NCBI RefSeq assembly: GCF_910592395.1
Contig: NC_088313.1
Span: forward strand, 12,542,437-12,602,436
DNA from: Lineus longissimus
Taxonomy: Eukaryota > Nemertea > Pilidiophora > Heteronemertea > Lineidae
Reading direction: 5' to 3'
DNA: 60,000 bases
Shown here one piece after another: positions 12,163 through 22,783 of the stretch. The position numbers and the translations under genes are program-made. Under the pieces are notes generated by a model, which worked only from the letters and a program-made list of their open reading frames with translations, was not told where the DNA came from and ran no database searches. Within the stretch, counting starts at the first letter, position 1. Each line of letters opens with the position of its first letter.

Positions 12163-13224
12163 ATGGCTGCGTTGATGTTAGCTTGGCAACATGCATTTGC
12201 ACACAGACGTGCAATTCGCAGGGAAAGGGTTTTTCGTGATCGGCTGCATCCACTGGACGCTTACAATGACTTGGAATTGTACCAGCGATATCGGTTTGAT
12301 CGGCAGACAATTCTTCAATTGATTGATCTTGTGAGGGATGACCTAGAATCGAAAACTAGGAGGAATTACGCGCTGCCTGCTGAGTTGAAGTTGCTTGCGA
12401 CTCTTCGGTTTTATGCTTGCGGATCATTCCAACAGGTTACTGGTGATACTGTCCACATTTCGCAGCCAACCATGAGTCGAGTGATCGCGGAGGTAACAAC
12501 CACACTGAACAATTCTCTAAAACACATCATCAAATTTCCGAGACAAGAGGACACACCTCAATTATCTGCAGATTTTTACGAGATAGCTCGATTTCCCGGT
12601 GTTATCGGTGTGGTCGATGGAACGCATATTTGGATTCTAGGACCTTCGTTTCATGAGTGGAGATATGTAAACAGGAAAAACTGGTATTCCATCAATGTAC
12701 AGGTTGTTTTTGATGCACATTTTAGGTTTATGAATGTTGTGGCTAGATGGCCCGGTAGCACCCATGACTCCGTTGTGCTCCGAGAAAGCGCCGTAACCGA
12801 CATTATGAGACGTTGGCAAGGAGATGAGGTCATCCTTGGTGACAGTGGGTATCCATTGCGTCCTTGGCTGATGACGCCATTTTTGAACCCTAACACCCCC
12901 GGGCAACGACGATACAATCGGTCTCACAAGAAAACTCGGTGTTTGGTTGAAAGGGGCATCGGTCAATGGAAAAGGCGATTCCACTGTCTGCATGGAAAAC
13001 TGCGTTATACACCGGAGAAAGCATGTGCAATCATTACTGCGTGTGCAATGTTGCAAAACATTGCTATCAACAAAGCTCTACCGGATTTCGATCCAGCAGA
13101 CATGGATGATATCGAACATCGGCCACAACCCGATGAGGATGGGAACGATGAAGGGAATATCGTAGCATTTGCAGGTGTAAATGGAACTGCTACAAGAGAT
13201 CACATTGTCCAGCAACATTTCTAA
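12163..13224 (+). CDS. Harbinger transposase (HARBI1-like, DDE_Tnp_4)
   Basis: The frame is open from 12046, but the ATG at 12163 (MAALMLAWQHAF) gives about 353 residues, the usual HARBI1 length, and the codons before it lie in the element's AAGT-rich end. An N-terminal helix-turn-helix-like segment (SFQQVTGDTVHISQPTMSRVI) precedes the nuclease. Catalytic residues, numbered from 12046, are Asp191 in GVVDGTH, Asp266 in LGDSGYP and Glu302 in VERGIGQWKRRF. GSTHDS at 238-242 is also a family motif. The frame is intact with no missing catalytic residue, so this may be a functional transposase. Family proteins need a Myb-like partner for nuclear import and DNA binding, and such a gene lies just downstream in convergent orientation. 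Confidence 0.93.
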   Translation: MAALMLAWQHAFAHRRAIRRERVFRDRLHPLDAYNDLELYQRYRFDRQTILQLIDLVRDDLESKTRRNYALPAELKLLATLRFYACGSFQQVTGDTVHISQPTMSRVIAEVTTTLNNSLKHIIKFPRQEDTPQLSADFYEIARFPGVIGVVDGTHIWILGPSFHEWRYVNRKNWYSINVQVVFDAHFRFMNVVARWPGSTHDSVVLRESAVTDIMRRWQGDEVILGDSGYPLRPWLMTPFLNPNTPGQRRYNRSHKKTRCLVERGIGQWKRRFHCLHGKLRYTPEKACAIITACAMLQNIAINKALPDFDPADMDDIEHRPQPDEDGNDEGNIVAFAGVNGTATRDHIVQQHF

Positions 13225-13305
13225 GGCAAGTAAGTGTAACAAATACGTATCTATTATATGCTCATACACACAATTTATTTGTTTTCAAAGGTTTTTGACA
13301 AATAT

Positions 13306-14591
13306 TTACAACTGTGTAAATATGTTTTCATCGTTTGCCTGAAATGAATTTACAGAAGCATTTTCTATCTCCTTCTCCATCTTACTTGTTTTCATTTTCA
13401 ACAATTTAATTTCTAGAACCAATTTTTCCTTTTCAAGTTTAAGCTTATCCATCTCGAGCGCACATCTTTCCTTCTCAGAAGCAAGCAGTTCTTTCTGCAG
13501 TACTACCATCTCGTCCGTATTTCCTAAATTCTTTAGGGTTTTATCCTTTTCAGTGTTCTTGGGAAGCGGTGGGCAAGGATTAGGCAATGAAGACCTCACA
13601 GGAGAAGGCTGCACCAATCTTTGGAATTTAGTTGAGGTACTGGCGAGGGCTGCCGAGGCACAACCAAGGGATGATGAAGCTTTTCGTTTTTGTGTCCGCA
13701 TCTTGGGTTCTTGAAGAAAAGACTCAGTTTGATTCTCTTCCTCATTCTCGCTGAAAGAACTGAAAGAAAATGCATTTACTTTACTAACGATAATGCTTAA
13801 TTTCAAGCAGATGGGCTAAATGTTAAAGTTTGATTGAATTAGTTGCTGTGTAAAATCGTTTTGCACATACCTGTCGTTGGTTGCAACGCTGTGGGTGATA
13901 TTCAGGTGCGGGACAGTATTTACTGATGTAGCGATTTTAGGTTTCGGTGCACCGCTATCAAAGCCGCCATCTATACCATACACGGATGGATCATCTTCGC
14001 CAATAACAGCTGCAACTTTCTGTGAAATTATCGACGGTTCCTTAGGAGGGGGTCCACCACCTGAAATGAATTTGAAATCGGTCATGTATTGTTATTCCTG
14101 TGGCACCATTTTGATTTTCAGCATAAAATGTGTTCATTTATGATCATTTATCAAGGGGTATTTTTTATCTTAATTTTCACGACATCACATATAAGAGTAC
14201 CGGGTAATTTGCCGATGGTTTTTATGTTTGTATGTATGTACATACATAATTTTAGGATAGCGAGAGTGTGCAGAGTTGGCATAGAAAAGGTATTCAATGA
14301 AATAAATTCAGTTATTTACTAACCTGTCTTTCCTAGCGCTTTTTTGTATTCCCTATATTCGTCCTTCATAGCTGATGTCAGATTCTGCCACTTTTTCTGT
14401 AGTTCTGTCATTTCTCGCACAACATGCGGATTTCGACTATTTACGTTATCTGTTATTTCAAGCCAAGCATCATGTTTGCGCCTCGATGAAACATTTGACG
14501 AAAACTTCCCCACTAGTAACCCTTTCCGAGCATCGTACGCCTCAATGAGGCGGATTTTTTCCGCATCAGAAAAGTTCGGTTTCCTCCCCAT
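13306..14591 (-). CDS. Harbinger Myb/SANT-like DNA-binding protein
   Basis: Three exons with clean GT..AG junctions: 14591-14324, 14060-13871, 13759-13306. Joining them keeps one frame. Exon 1 encodes a Myb/SANT-like domain (FSDAEKIRLIEAYDARKGLL, DAWLEITDNVN, ELQKKWQNL) of the MSANTD/NAIF1 type. Exon 2 is Gly/Pro-rich. Exon 3 ends in a lysine/glutamate coiled coil (KELLASEKERCALEMDKLKLEKEK). The start ATG (MGRKPNFSD) fits the family. In characterised Harbinger elements this protein binds the terminal repeats and brings the transposase into the nucleus. The stop is 80 bp from the transposase stop, so the two transcripts converge and may share a terminator region. Confidence 0.85.
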
Positions 14592-15399
14592 AATTAACGA
14601 GCAAGTACATGCACTTTGTCTAAATGTGTCTCGTCTGCCTGTTAATCTGTATCTCCTATGGTGTAGGCCCTACAGAATGCACATTTGAATGCCCATGATC
14701 AATGAACAATGCAGTTACAACAAGCGCAAATCCACAAGAAATGTGACACGGGTACCTGGGAATGTCTTTTCAAGAAAGATAAGTGGTGCACTCAAACTTA
14801 AGCGGTCAACCTGGCCAAGTGGGGCACTGAGCAGGTTTATGAATCTCATTTTAGGTAGGGGACTTAGGCAAGTGGACAACTTAGGACTTTTTGGCACTTA
14901 AGTTAAGAACTTTTATGAATATGGGCCCTGGACCTCCATCGCTTGGCTTTTCTTACTGGCTGGCTCAGATGACTGCAAAAGTATGGGAAACATAAATATA
15001 TATTTAAGAGTGCAGATGTTTGGCTGAAAGAATAACAGTATTCTTGATACAATTTTAATAAACCATGAAAAATTCTGCTTATGATATGGTAACTATCAAC
15101 ATACCACAACAAGCTCCGTTGAAACGATTGCATTCCCTTGTGTATCATGGAGGGTGTAAGATCCATACTTGGCGCAATGGCCCATCGAATCGCACCTAGC
15201 ATCGCCAGACAACTGTGGCATATCTCCAAGGCCAAGGTTGATAAGTGCCTTGAAATTCTCCTCTTCCCAAACATCATGGATGGCTTGGCAGAGGAACTTC
15301 CTCTGGTGGACAAAGTAGGTAGACTACGAGTATGTTTGAAGTCCCCAGAACTGCAACATTCGCATCGACTTGCTAGGTATACCACCAGCACAGAGCAGA

Positions 15400-16443
15400 G
15401 CTGTCGAAAGAGGAATGTTGGAAGTCGAGGTCTTGGAGTTGTAAACTCTATCTAGCTAATTTTCCGGTAGGGTCCTTTAACGAACGGATCCACTTTAGAG
15501 CGGCATGATCGGTTTCCAAACAGAAGTGGCGCCCATAAATGTACGGGCGAAACATCTTAATTCCGAACATTACGGCTAGAATTTCTCGTTCCTAGGTGGA
15601 GTAATTGCGCTCCGCGGAATTGAGGCCTCGACCATCTAAGCTGATAACTTTTTCCTCGTCGTCAATTACCTGACACAGTACAACTCAAATGCCGAAATCG
15701 GAGGCGTCACACTGTTTGGTGAACTTGTGTTGGAAATCAGGCAATGCCAGGATAGGCCTACTGACTAATTTAAGGGTGTCGGAGGCTATTTCGCTCTGGC
15801 AAAAAGGGCATTTAGTTTGTTTTAATGTAAGATTAGCAGAGGCTAAACGATCAAAGGTTAATGCTAGATGTTCGAGATGTTGCTCGAAGGTGTTGCTGAA
15901 GATTAACAGGTTGTCGACATATATGAGCAAGAACTTGTATTGGTATCCCCTCATAAGGAGTTCCATGGCCCTTTGAAAGCACGCCGGGGCATTGGTCAAG
16001 CCAAATGGTACTGTTTGAAATTCATATAGACCGCCATGAGTTACAAAGGCAGTTTTGTGGCGATCACGCTCGTCAATTTCCAGTTCATGATACGAACTGC
16101 GCAAGTCGAGTGACGAGAAGAACTGAGCCTTGGAGTCGCTTATGCTATCGATGGCTTCTGAAATAATTGGTATTGGGTAACTATCTTTCCTAGTTACCTC
16201 ATTAAGGGCTCTAAAATCAATCACCATCCTGTAATGGTTAGGATTGAGGGGATCGAACGGTTCCCTCCGTCCATCTTTTTTCTTTACTAGAACAACGGGC
16301 GATGACCATGGGGAATATGAAGGTCCCGTGATGATTTCTTTCTGGAGTTTCTGAGTATGTTGGTTAATAATGTCTTTTTGGATAGGACCAACTTTATAGG
16401 GTCTTTGCTTAATAGGCATTGCATCCCCAGTATCTATTCGCAT
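15400..16443 (-). pseudogene. Gypsy copy A pol fragment (RT and part of RNase H)
   Basis: Reverse transcriptase motifs are clear: SPWSSPVVLVKKKDG, VIDFRALNEVT, SSLDLRSSYHELEI, VPFGLTNAPACFQRAM. The catalytic YxDD box reads YVDN, so one essential Asp is lost. After LTLKQTKCPFC the sequence jumps to LALPDFQHKF: the thumb/connection region expected between them is deleted. RNase H begins at QCDASDFGI, hits a stop at about 15685, and continues as degraded sequence to about 15400 with a further in-frame stop. This is dead. Protease and integrase are absent. Confidence 0.85.
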
Positions 16444-16593
16444 CTTAACTATGTCTGAACGATCAGTTTCTTCTTCGGTATTGGCAAAAACATGTCGATA
16501 CTTTGTCTTAATCGGTCTTTCTGTTTATCGTCCAGGTCAGCGTCATCAAGGTTAGGTTATCAGAATTAGGCCTGAAATTGCACCTCAGAGCAT

Positions 16594-17714
16594 CTAGGTT
16601 TCAAAATTTTTTCGGGGGAGGGCCCCCGGACAACCAACCAAAAATGCGCCTGCGGCGCATATAGGAGCTGCTGCGCCCTGTTTGATTGAAATCCTGGCGA
16701 GAACACTGCCTCCTGTTGCAAAAACGGCATATCGAATTAGTTGGATCAAATGGAGCCGCGTTAGCGGATTTCTAATGTATTGGCCACCTGGGCGATAATT
16801 GTCAGGCGGTGTACCTGGGCCAGACCTATGGTAGTTGGTTTTCAGATTCTTGACGTCAGCCTGCACTTCATTTATTGTCGCAATGAGGGTATCAAATTTG
16901 GTATGCGATGTTATTACGGTCACCTTCTCAATTTTTGGTTTTATGGTGTGTGCGTCCATCGACTCCGCCAAACGGGCGTAGTCGATTGCCTCATTTATTG
17001 TAGTTGGGTACTTGGTGATCACAAAAGTTTTTAATCTGGGGTTTAACCCATGGATGAAAGGTGAGAGTTGCTCCGATTCAGTCTTTTTGAGTTTGCCAAA
17101 ACGACTTAATATATCTTCAATATAAGATTCTAACGTTTCAGAGTCGCCCATACGGCGCGTATATAGGGTTTGTTCATCGACTAGTCGCATGCTCTTGTTT
17201 TCGTATTCCTCAGTGAGGGATTTCGATAACGCGTCAAAGGTGTCCTTTTTATCTGGGGCCAAGGCAGTTACGAAGTCGTATGCTATGCCCTGCAAATACA
17301 TCGGTAGCGCTTTAGACTTTTTGTCATTACTCCAATTTTGGAAAGTGGCATACGTATTAAATTTCTGAAGGAAGGTATGGACATTTTCATTGGCACGGCC
17401 GTTAAAAGTTGGAGGTTTGATAGCACAGCCCTGCTCACCTGTTTTATTTTTGGTTTCCTCCACCAGCTGCAGGACGGTCCTCAGTTGGTCTTTCATTTGC
17501 TCCATTTCCGTCATTTTGGGGTCGAGAAGTCTTCTTGGTTGTAGGTCCTTGTCTAGTCGACGTTGCGGTGTATCTGTATGGGCTGCCCAGTCGCTTGCGA
17601 TTTGTCTCCTGATCTCCGGCAGTGGGGAGATTTTTGGTCAGGCAGACAGAGCCAGCAATGCTCTTGCCGCCGCTTCGCTGGTTCTGTCTGGAAAGACGAC
17701 CCTCTTTTCCATTC
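16594..17714 (-). pseudogene. Gypsy copy A gag
   Basis: The open part from 17514 (MTEMEQMKDQLRTVLQLVEE) matches Ty3/Gypsy gag architecture: a coiled start, PPTFNGRANENVHTFLQKFN and YLQGIAYDFVTAL in the capsid-like core, then ESYIEDILSRFGKL. The zinc knuckle expected near the end is out of frame (Cys-rich text in another frame near 16720), and the tail past about 16740 runs into G-rich repeat sequence ending at a stop. The N-terminal extension up to 17714 is in other frames. The capsid part is credible; the C-terminus is broken. Confidence 0.75.
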
Positions 17715-17799
17715 ACAGAAAGCGATTTTGAGTAATGAATGTTCGGCGTTCAACGGTTACCGTCACTGACGATTGCCACAAGATGACACGACACAATAT

Positions 17800-17925
17800 T
17801 GGTGAAAGTTCGAAAGTGGCCACAAAATGGCACGGAACGAAAGTTCGAGAATAGCCACAAATGGCACGAAATGAAAGTTCACGAGCGGCCACAAAATGGC
17901 ACGAAATGAAAGTTCGAGGGTGGAA
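17800..17925. repeat. About 40-bp tandem repeat in the copy A leader
   Basis: Three to four diverged copies of a unit containing GAAAGTTCGA and GCCACAAAATGGCACG lie between the primer-binding site and gag. Copies differ by small indels. Confidence 0.75.
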
Positions 17926-18006
17926 ATGCCACCATATGGTAGAATTGTTCAACGTGAATTCGGAATTCGGCACTTTAATGCTTACGTTCAGTTGACCGGA
18001 TCAATA

Positions 18007-18023
18007 CCCGGGTTTGAGCACCA
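18007..18023 (-). other. Primer-binding site, Gypsy copy A
   Basis: Two bases inside the LTR edge the minus strand reads TGGTGCTCAAACCCGGG. It starts with TGG, complementary to a tRNA CCA end, and sits where a PBS should be. I did not identify the tRNA. Confidence 0.65.
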
Positions 18024-18025
18024 GT

Positions 18026-18563
18026 TGTTACGGAGCTCTCTTCTGCTGCTCCTGGGGAACGTAGCTGTTCTGTAGGGACTGTATATTGATATAACTCCTC
18101 AACCTCTTAAACAAAACAACGTTTATTTCTCCTTGCTTGCTACAAAATCAATCAAACTTTACAAATTTTCATCGCACGTGCTCTCATGGGTAGGCGCAGA
18201 CATCTTAACTCCTCGCCATTACTCGTTGTTGTCGTCGTTACACATACAACAGTCTCAACCAAATACACAACAGTAGCTGAGTGAAGGCAGGATCAATCAC
18301 AAAAAGACAAGAAGTCCGGTATATCGTCGTTTAAAGCTTTGTTGGAGATAACTGACGTACATGTAGTTGGTACCTGTCTAGGGAGCAGGTTGGGTCGTCT
18401 CTGGAGAATTTGGCTGGAGGACCACGTTAATAAGGGGTGACTAATTGGTTGTCATGTGATCCGTCACCTCGATTCCTATTGGCTAGTTTGGTCCAGAGGA
18501 CCACTAGGAGGTGGCGACATCACATACAAAAGTCATCCCTTAAGCAACGTGTCCCTCATAACA
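18026..18563 (-). repeat. 5' LTR of Gypsy copy A
   Basis: 538 bp with inverted ends TGTTA...TAACA. It lies next to a PBS-like sequence. No partner LTR occurs in the window. Confidence 0.75.
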
Positions 18564-18595
18564 GTTTAAATTAAACCGTTATTAGAACCCTCATG

Positions 18596-18924
18596 AATGA
18601 ATGAAATTAACTTTTATATAGCACCTTTCCCACTGCATACAATGTTCAAAACGATCATCACACTCCAAAATGTTCTTGGAATAGGACAGTTTTCAAGTTC
18701 TTTTTGAAAGTGTTCGAGTCAATTTCTTTTCTCAAGTCATGAGCTAGCGCGTTCCACATTCGAGGGGCATGCACTGAGAATGCCCTTGCCCCAAATGTTA
18801 CTAGCCTGAATGGACGCTCAATGAGAAGATGCTGTGTCTCAGAACGGAGTGATCGGGTGGTAGTGTACGGGCAAATGAGTTCGTTGATGTAGAGAGGCGC
18901 CAGGCCGTTGCATTCCAGTTCCAA
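18596..18924 (-). pseudogene. 5'-truncated LINE (CR1/L2-like), 3' end
   Basis: The minus strand encodes the very end of a non-LTR reverse transcriptase: LAPLYINELICPYTTTRSLRSE, then LVTFGARAFSVHAPRMWNALAHDLR and FKKNLKTVLF. This tail is typical of CR1/L2-type LINEs. It is followed by a short 3' UTR with GTGCTATATAAAAGTT and an ATTC-repeat tail. All upstream ORF2 and ORF1 are missing, as in most LINE insertions. The tail resembles that of the SINE at 28876-29137. Confidence 0.8.
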
Positions 18925-18929
18925 TTAAC

Positions 18930-19849
18930 AATTATGAATTTATGAGTTTTCCAATTAACAATTATAAAATTGATTACGGGACACCGGGATACAAGGTTTC
19001 AATGTTATTTCTAAAATGTACATCAATAATTGCAAAATTACCATGCTGGTTGAGGTAAAGATATACATGAAAATGATTTGATTCAAGTTTACAAATTTTA
19101 CCAAAATATCAAATAAAATGTAGAATTGCCTCATAACAAACAGAAGTACTTACTTGAATTAACTGTTGACGTAAATATCCTTCGTAAGTAAAGAAATGTT
19201 TCTTTTTACCGCTAGGCTCACAGTAATAAACTAGTGGTGAGGGACGATAATGACAATCGTTACTCGACAGGTGCAATACCGTTATACGAGTGAAACCTAA
19301 GTGGGTTGAGTTGCAGACCCGGCGTGGGGCGAGAGGGTGGCGCCCAGTAAGAATGTAATTGAGATGCATAAATTAAGAGTAGGTTACTTACTCATTCGCT
19401 ACTGAAAATGAAAGTTTGCGAAAATATGCCGGATGCACCAAATAAGGCGGATGCTAGCGATGCTGTTAGCGTCATGTGCTTAGAACCGGTGGTACATACT
19501 GCTTAGAAATACCTGTGATGTGAATGTCATTTGTCATGTTTTACCCGTGGGAAACTTGGGATTGTATGTTCGCTATTACCTTGGACTTCATGGACATGGC
19601 TTAAAGCAAACAGACTGTGATAATGATGAAAACAGGGTGGGCAACCGACCAATACCACGATATCTTCCAGAGCAAAAACATATTTATACATGTTCATGGA
19701 GAGGTTTATTTTGGCTGAAATACCAATAGACAATATCTTAGTGATAACATATCCTAATGAGCAATTGACAACAATGTTCGTTATTTCTTACCCTGAAAGT
19801 ATTCGATAACAAATTTCGGATCACAGAAATCATGCTCATTGATCCATGA
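18930..19849. other. AT-rich stretch with no recognised gene
   Basis: Only short unconvincing frames occur on either strand. The right half may belong to the 3' region of the LTR element that follows. Confidence 0.4.
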
Positions 19850-21525
19850 TCATTCGCCTGTGTCCCATTTTACAAAGAACTGCCTGTTTGGTTTCCTACC
19901 TCGATGACGCAATATCTTGTCGACCTTATTTTGCCATGTTAAATCCATCTGTAAATCTTGTCCGTTTTGGTCTTCATAGCGGGTTGGATCATACCGATAG
20001 ACCTGTCCTCGCGTATCCCGCTCTACTGGTTTTCCGACTGTCTGTTGAAATTGCCTCCCGTGTGGTTTGCTGCTCCGTATTGTCTGGCTGGGGCTGAACT
20101 CGGTCCTGAGTTTGGGACGAATCCATGGGTGCCTGGTCCTCTTCTTCAGTACACTCCTGCTTGTCGGCATTCTGCTGTGGTATGATTGCAGTTGCCATGA
20201 TTCCTGCCGTATTTGTCCTGTCTTCTGTCACTGTCCATTTCCTGGTTCTGCTGTGGGTTGCGGAAACAACGGTCGTAATAGTGTCCTGAACGCTTACAAT
20301 AAGTGCAGAAAGGCCTCGTTGACGTCTCCGAATTGTATTGCTGGGCTTGAGGTGTTTGCTTCATTACTCTATTGAAAGAGTGCCTAATCTCCGTCTTCAA
20401 GAAACGCGTCATATCCTCGATCTTCCTAGAAATTTCTGCCTTTTCTCGTTCAAATTCGGCGTGTGATACCAGTTCTTGCCGTTTTTGGATGGACGTATTG
20501 TTACCTTGTAATACGGATGCTGTCAGGTCGCCATCTCCAGTTGCGGCATCACTTTCCATTTCCAAACACACCTCCTCTGTGCAGGCCAAGGCGATGGCAT
20601 CGTTCAGGGTATCTGGCTGATGCCTCACAACAGCGGATCGTAGCCTTGGTTTTAACGCCCTTATGAACATGTTCCTCTGCCGGGACATTCAGGCGAGCAC
20701 AAGCAGTAGTATAAGCGTCCAGAAATTGGTCCAATGGTTGGTTAGGACCCTGTCTGAAATCATGAAATCTCATCCTCTGCACATACTGTGCTTGTACGTT
20801 GTTAAATCTTTCCATGAAAACACGTTTGATTTCATCAAAGTTTCCGTCGCCTCTCAAGTCCTCTTCCAATTCCCTGTACCACTGGAACGCTGGACCGTGC
20901 AAATATAGGCAAAACTGCTGGCACCATCTAATCGGCCTTATTTGAGAGGCAATCATAAAATCCTGGAATTTAGTTTAAAATTCCTCTGGGTTTTCAGAGC
21001 TATGTCTAGAAAAACCGAGGGCGTAAACGCTCCGGAGCGATGCGCAAATTGTTCAATTAGGGTTGGTATATTTGAAGTGGGAACATTGCTATTGATGCAG
21101 TCATACACCTTTAGTCTTGTCGTAGAGGAATAAGTCTTTTTATCCTTCTTTGAACTCACATCAGTACTACTACTCATTTAGTCATCAACAGTTTCTGCAA
21201 GTAAAATATTTTCATATTCTAAATTCTTTATTGTTTCATCTCTTTCCTGTCGTTGAACTCTAAGTCTATCATAATCAGCTCTGGCTACTGATACAGCCCT
21301 TGCTTTTTAATTGCATGTCAGCAGCTTTTTATGTTTCCTTTTTTCAGCATCTAATAGTCTCTTCGTTTCAGCAAGCTGTATCACAAGGGAGTTCTTCTGG
21401 TACTTTTTCTTTAAATCAGTGATGGCTTTCTTTTTATTTTCAATGGTTTTCGATTTTCGCTCCAATGCTTGATTGACCACTCGTTTCGGCGTCTTCAGTT
21501 CTGCCTTCAAACTGCTAATTGTCAA
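19850..21525 (-). pseudogene. LTR-retrotransposon gag joined to a pol tail (copy B)
   Basis: On the minus strand the order is a lysine-rich coiled coil (21525-21184, one stop), a segment starting MSSSTDVSSKKDKK (21177), and capsid-like motifs (LYLHGPAFQWYRELEEDL, FMERFNNVQAQYVQRMRF). A second frame continues to a CCHC zinc knuckle (CTYCKRSGHYYDRC, about 20270). Directly after gag comes an acidic linker and, in another frame, VDKILRHRGRKPNRQFFVKW, which looks like the start of a chromodomain from the end of an integrase. Protease, RT, RNase H and most of integrase are missing. At least two frame changes occur. I found no LTRs. A deletion joining gag to the pol end is the simplest reading; the chromodomain call is tentative. 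Confidence 0.65.
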
Positions 21526-22084
21526 TGTAGTTTCGAATGAGATGTACCAAATATCCTTAAGAATAACTTGAACGAAGTTGTGTCCCGTAAAAAAGAAACA
21601 CGCCTTTTATTTGCCCCTTTTGATCTTTCACTTTACATAACATGACTTTGGAGATTCTAACGATGATGATGATGTCTTCATCTATATAGTGATGGCGGCG
21701 GTGGCGGCGGCGGTGGCGGCGGTTCAATCTGTAAAAATAATCATTCAAATAAGCCTAATGCTAGTGATACTACCTAAAAGATATTAACATGAGAAATATA
21801 TTGATATAAATCGGGAACCGGAATCAAACTTACAAAGCTGGGGACTTTAACTTGAAAGTAATACATATAAGTAGCCTTTGAATGTTCATCTTGCTTCCTT
21901 GACGGTGTACATCTCACTGACTCCAGATGACCCAAAAATCTTCAATGACTTCAACATGAACTTTGTGACAGTATTAATTAACTTTTACGGCTTGACACTC
22001 TGGGAACTGCTAAGATAAGGCTAAAGTTCAGATAGGCCTACATAAATCAATAGAAAGAGAAACAGTTAGCCAGCATGAAGGATA

Positions 22085-22723
22085 AGAAATATGTAATATA
22101 TATATATATTGATTTTGTCTGTAACAGTCGTTGCATATTTCTTTTTCTGGTCACTTACAGATTTTGAAAGAAAATCAATTCTCCTCTTTAACTTTTTCTT
22201 CCTCTGAGTTAAATCTGTATTTCCTCTAATGGGGTATGGCGTTTCAGGGCTGGTGGTTCCTATTGAAGTGGATTGCATGGGTTCAGGTGATTCAATAACA
22301 GCGGGTTGCTGTTGAGATGTGGTGTCTTCCCCGGCACCTTCTGGCTGTTCATCTGATACAGGATGCACATCTGGATTGGTTGGTAGCATGATCATATCCT
22401 CAGAAACATCAGAATCAGGGAAAAATTGCTCACTGCAGGCAATCCAAAAAGCTGCAATCTCCGTGTCCCTTGTAAGATGACGGTATCTCTCCAGAATGCT
22501 GTTAACAATCAAGTTCACATGGTACTGGGTCACCTGGCTGAATGATTTGATTTTTTTCGATTGTTCCTGTAATGGATTTATCAGATTCAATGTACATCCA
22601 CAAGACGTGGCCATTCTTCAGTTCTTCACGAACAGCTGGAACTTCAGAATACTCGTCACTGAGGTGCTGCCGAGCAATACCAGTCTTGTTGACTGGTGGT
22701 CGACGTTTGGTCTTCTTAGGCAT
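22085..22723 (-). pseudogene. Unrecognised ORF with a homopolymer frameshift
   Basis: I do not recognise this family. It starts plausibly at MPKKTKRRPPVNKT (22723), after an acceptor-like TTTTCAG at 22741. The reading continues through SDEYSEVPAVREEL to about 22560. There a run of seven A (minus strand; 22551-22557) marks a frame change to SKKIKSFSQVTQYHVNLIVNSILERYRH. An acidic Ser/Thr/Pro-rich region and a basic end (RKKKLKRRIDFL) follow. A one-base indel at the homopolymer, real or from sequencing, would explain the split. It could be an exon of a TE gene; the upstream exons at 24577-25814 do not join it in phase. Confidence 0.4.
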
Positions 22724-22783
22724 AATAAAAACTGGCTGACCTGAAAATATAAAAAAATCTCTAGTAAGGATTTTGTATAACAA

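Larger units (their letters stand above)
11933..14928 (+). mobile_element. PIF/Harbinger element, complete
   Basis: Termini are inverted: GGGCCCATATTCATAAA at the left and its complement at 14912-14928, with further related AAGT/CTTAAGTT-rich subterminal sequence inside. It carries the two genes typical of the superfamily, a DDE nuclease and a Myb-like protein, here convergent. It interrupts exon 3 of the DDE relic; the host reading frame resumes on the other side. The exact target duplication cannot be resolved because the site itself is GGCCC-rich and overlaps the terminus. Confidence 0.88.
11050..15395 (-). pseudogene. Kolobok/THAP-type DDE transposase relic split by a Harbinger insertion
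   Basis: Minus-strand exons rebuild a protein family I know from many animal genomes as an uncharacterised THAP-linked transposase. Exon about 15395-15106 has LGDMPQLSGDARCDSMGHC, with the first Asp. The next exon (14972-14929, then 11932-11777) has MEVQGLRRALDSV, TTDGHTGVAKYLREK and HCLDIWHVAK. Exon 11623-11398 has WQKSIINHLYW and KWKSLANHIVNKH. The last exon (11246-11050) has TSRLEG with the presumed Glu. Intron ends are GT..AG. A frameshift near 11440 (KHEQKQ into LFPKCSH) breaks exon 4. The Harbinger element splits exon 3. The assignment to Kolobok specifically is inference; membership of this DDE family is much surer. Confidence 0.6.
15400..18563 (-). mobile_element. Gypsy-type LTR retrotransposon, 3' truncated (copy A)
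   Basis: Reading on the minus strand: LTR (18563-18026), primer-binding site, repeat-bearing leader, gag, then a degraded pol that stops abruptly in RNase H near 15400. No second LTR is present. The left edge runs directly into the DDE relic, so the 3' half was lost by truncation or rearrangement. Gag and pol both carry frame breaks. Confidence 0.8.
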
